Shown: positions 62,047 through 64,000 of the stretch, one piece after another
How positions within the stretch are numbered: position 1 is the stretch's first letter
Layout of the letters: each line of letters starts with the position of its first letter
Assembly (NCBI GenBank): GCA_018399075.1
Contig: CP073763.1
Location: 1,116,001-1,180,000 of the forward strand
DNA length: 64,000 nt
Direction: 5' to 3'
Origin: Simkaniaceae bacterium
GTDB taxonomy: Bacteria > Chlamydiota > Chlamydiia > Chlamydiales > Simkaniaceae
Position numbers and translations under genes: made by a program
Notes under the pieces: model-generated
What the model saw: the letters and a program-made list of their open reading frames with translations, nothing else
What the model was told of the DNA's origin: nothing
Database searches by the model: none

Positions 62047-62664
62047 ATGAATGAGAGAATGATCCCTCAGATTGAGGAAAAATTTCAGTCAGTTTTAATT
62101 TTTGGCCCACCAGGGTCGGGAAAGGGGACTCAAGGGAAGTTCTTGAGTAGTGCTGGGAATCACTTTCACCTCTCTTCAGGAGATGCTTTTAGGGGGCTTT
62201 CCCCTGAATCTCCAGCGGGAAAGCTCTACCATAGCTATGCAGGGAAGGGAATGCTCCTTCCTGACGATGTGACAATTGAGATTTGGCACCACTATGTGAT
62301 GGGACTCATCGCAACAAATCAGTACTTTCCGAAGGAGCAGCTCTTGCTGCTCGATGGGATACCGCGGACAGTTAAACAGGCGGAGATTTTGGATCGCTAC
62401 ATTGAGGTGAAGAAAATCATCCTCCTTGAAGCGCCAAATAGTGATGTCTTGGTGCAGCGGTTGAAAAGACGGGCTCTGATCGAGAAACGGCAGGATGATC
62501 GCGATGAGTCAGTTTTAAAGAAGCGAATGGAAATCTATGAAAATGAGACGTTTCCAGTCTTAAAACACTATGACGAGGCGCTGATTAGCCGTTTTAATGC
62601 AGAGCAACGCCCTCTCGAAGTCCTAAGAGATATTCTTGTCTCTCTTTGCGAACTTCTATCGTAA
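62047..62664 (+). CDS. adk: adenylate kinase (short-LID form)
   Basis: 205 residues. P-loop GPPGSGKGTQ (about 19-28), SSGDAFRG (about 39-46), GKGMLLPDDVTIEIW (about 61-75), DGIPRTVKQAEILDRY (about 98-113), and RQDDRDESVLKKRMEIYENETFPVLKHY (about 147-174). It interconverts AMP, ADP and ATP. The LID between the RR and RQDD motifs is only a few residues, and no Zn cysteines exist, so it is the short type. UMP/CMP kinase of the same fold is a minor alternative. Confidence 0.85.
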   Translation: MNERMIPQIEEKFQSVLIFGPPGSGKGTQGKFLSSAGNHFHLSSGDAFRGLSPESPAGKLYHSYAGKGMLLPDDVTIEIWHHYVMGLIATNQYFPKEQLLLLDGIPRTVKQAEILDRYIEVKKIILLEAPNSDVLVQRLKRRALIEKRQDDRDESVLKKRMEIYENETFPVLKHYDEALISRFNAEQRPLEVLRDILVSLCELLS

Positions 62665-62682
62665 TAGAAAATATTTGAACCA

Positions 62683-62711
62683 TTGATTTTTAAATAGTTT
62701 TTATCTATAAT
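62683..62711 (+). promoter_or_regulatory. sigma-70/66-type promoter of the terminal membrane-protein gene
   Basis: TTGATT (62683-62688), 17-base spacer, TATAAT (62706-62711). GGAGG (62734-62738) lies six bases before the ATG at 62745. Confidence 0.65.
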
Positions 62712-62744
62712 AATCATGCGCTTTCCGCGTTTTGGAGGTATAAG

Positions 62745-64000
62745 ATGATGTCTGTATTCGCCTTAGGGCATTACAGAGGTGAGGATTCAAAGGCCTATTT
62801 AGAAGGTCGCGGTCCATCCATGCTTGAAATGGAACCCCTCCTCCTCAAATCTGATCAACTGGGTCAATATGTAATCCCAAGTAGCCCAAAGGAGGTTAAA
62901 GAGACGTCGAAGACGTGCGAATTCGTCTATTTAGGTAGTGATGTCTTTGGTGTTCCTCGACTGGTTGGAAGCCTTGTGAATACAATCCAAGGGCGGCCGG
63001 ATCCTGCTGGTTTTCATGGGATGGGTTTAACTTCGATCTTTAGTGTTTATACGGGCTATGTTGCGGGTCAACGAGGGCTTGATAAATATACTGAAGCCAG
63101 TAAAGTGGGCGATAGCACAGGTCAGGCGCTGGGTGCAATTAATATAGCTCGAGGTCCAATGGAGGCCATGGGTGGTTTAACATTCACCCCATTTCGTGCT
63201 CTTTCGATTGCGGCGACTTATACGTCTGCAAAATCTGTGACGATTGCTGCGACAACCTTGGGAATCGTTGGTTCTGCATTTTATAGTATAACTTATATCC
63301 TTTTAGCGATTCCTAGTATCGTTAGCTTAACGAAAAATATTCAATTTGGAAGGAAGCTTCATCAGGCGATGGACCAAGAGCAGGAACCGACTAGAAAAGC
63401 TCAAGTGGGTCTTAAGGCTTTGATGGTTGAACTTGATGGAACAACCGAGGAGAAGGTAGAGTTTCTTAAAGGGGTTGCTGAGGATCCTGCGATATGGGAT
63501 GGAGAGGAAGTTCGAGATCCAGGTCAAACCGATCATCGACAATATACTTTAGAGGAGAAACGTCTTCTTTGGTATGAAGCTGAGAAATACACTTCTGATG
63601 ACTATTCGAAAGAGCTCCTTTATGGACATTTTAAAAAGCGCTATTGCGAGTTTAAAGCGAAGAAAGAAGCCCAGTTTGCCCGAAAAACGGGTGCGGATTC
63701 GGTTGATCTCATACGAACGGAGCTTAATAAAAGTCCTCGCAAAACTCTTGTCGCCCAACTTGAAAAAGGGAAGGGCTTAGAAGAGGCTCAAGGCGTCATT
63801 GATTCGATTAAAGGTGAAATGACTAAAAATAAAGTCCTTCATGCGGCAATTATTTTCTTCTGTGTCGTTGGGGTTTTTGCTCTTGTTGCTGGAACTGTGG
63901 CTTCTGGTGGCGCTCTTGGAATTGCAATCGCTGTTGCATGGGTTGTTTCAGCCATTGGAATGCTCGCGATTGATGGCTATTTCCTTTACAAAACTTTGCA
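62745..64000 (+). CDS. Inc-like membrane protein, partial (runs off the window)
   Basis: An open frame from ATG 62745 (or 62748) continues to the last base, at least 418 residues. Helices: two close pairs, at about 150-195 (SIAATYTSAKSVTIAATTLG ... SITYILLAIPSIVSL) and 365-415 (AAIIFFCVVGVFALVAGTV ... AIAVAWVVSAIGMLAI), with a charged cytosol-facing middle. Paired hydrophobic lobes are the Inc-protein hallmark. It has its own near-consensus promoter. Family unknown; C-terminus missing. Confidence 0.65.
   Translation, partial: MMSVFALGHYRGEDSKAYLEGRGPSMLEMEPLLLKSDQLGQYVIPSSPKEVKETSKTCEFVYLGSDVFGVPRLVGSLVNTIQGRPDPAGFHGMGLTSIFSVYTGYVAGQRGLDKYTEASKVGDSTGQALGAINIARGPMEAMGGLTFTPFRALSIAATYTSAKSVTIAATTLGIVGSAFYSITYILLAIPSIVSLTKNIQFGRKLHQAMDQEQEPTRKAQVGLKALMVELDGTTEEKVEFLKGVAEDPAIWDGEEVRDPGQTDHRQYTLEEKRLLWYEAEKYTSDDYSKELLYGHFKKRYCEFKAKKEAQFARKTGADSVDLIRTELNKSPRKTLVAQLEKGKGLEEAQGVIDSIKGEMTKNKVLHAAIIFFCVVGVFALVAGTVASGGALGIAIAVAWVVSAIGMLAIDGYFLYKTL

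Noticed and set aside
1-64000. CRISPR arrays, insertion sequences, prophage or rRNA/tRNA genes
   Set aside because: No direct-repeat array with spacers, transposase, integrase or structural RNA was seen on reading either strand.

Overview
The window looks like chromosome from a member of the Chlamydiae outside the genus Chlamydia (Simkania, Waddlia or Parachlamydia-like), AT-rich by eye and gene-dense. The main evidence is the block from about 46.5 to 56.3 kb: a lysine-rich Hc2-like histone, a HolA-like protein, a YraL-type methylase, HemW, a small coiled-coil protein, SucA and SucB. From memory this is the gene order of C. trachomatis CT046-CT055, with an lpd gene added. A type III translocator cassette with an LcrH/SycD chaperone, a plastid-type FabI, a secretin and several Ser-rich or bilobed-hydrophobic candidate effectors agree with this. 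I see no rRNA, tRNA, CRISPR array, transposase or phage gene.

Layout. 0-10 kb: end of a DHA2 exporter, a DHA1 transporter, a short secretin, an S9 peptidase, a MazG-like pyrophosphatase, an SLC13/ArsB-like carrier and an ABC-2 exporter. 10-19.6 kb: a lineage-specific island with two tandem pairs of one membrane-anchored, kinase-like family (10.2-11.9 and 17.8-19.6 kb) around an OppA lipoprotein, a large unknown protein and two related membrane proteins, one cut by an in-frame TGA. 19.6-30 kb: a DHA2 exporter operon, YqgE, an MlaE-MlaF-MlaD lipid transporter, DoxX and gluconokinase. 30-33 kb: type III translocator cassette closed by a strong terminator. 33.3-40 kb: hemL, two NfeD proteins and FloA, then an orphan FliO. 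40-46.6 kb: HAD phosphatase, a tyrosine/dual-specificity phosphatase, FabI, and a tandem pair of paralogues of which the second is fused to pentapeptide repeats and a class I amidotransferase. 46.5-56.3 kb: the syntenic core block. 56.3-64 kb: two large Ser-rich proteins on the minus strand, ferredoxin plus a DUF1858-IscA fusion, a short adenylate kinase, and the start of a four-helix membrane protein.

Functionally, the core genes supply 2-oxoglutarate dehydrogenase (SucA, SucB, Lpd), haem precursors (HemL), fatty acid elongation (FabI), Fe-S maturation (Fdx, IscA-like), and envelope lipid or drug transport. The accessory genes look like host-interaction material. The strongest candidates for undescribed biology are the kinase-like quartet, the protein with five NLS-like 14-residue repeats in the translocator cassette, the pentapeptide-amidotransferase fusion, and a Ser/Arg/Pro-rich protein with two 14-3-3-like sites. 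Function calls come from reading motifs; no database search was run.
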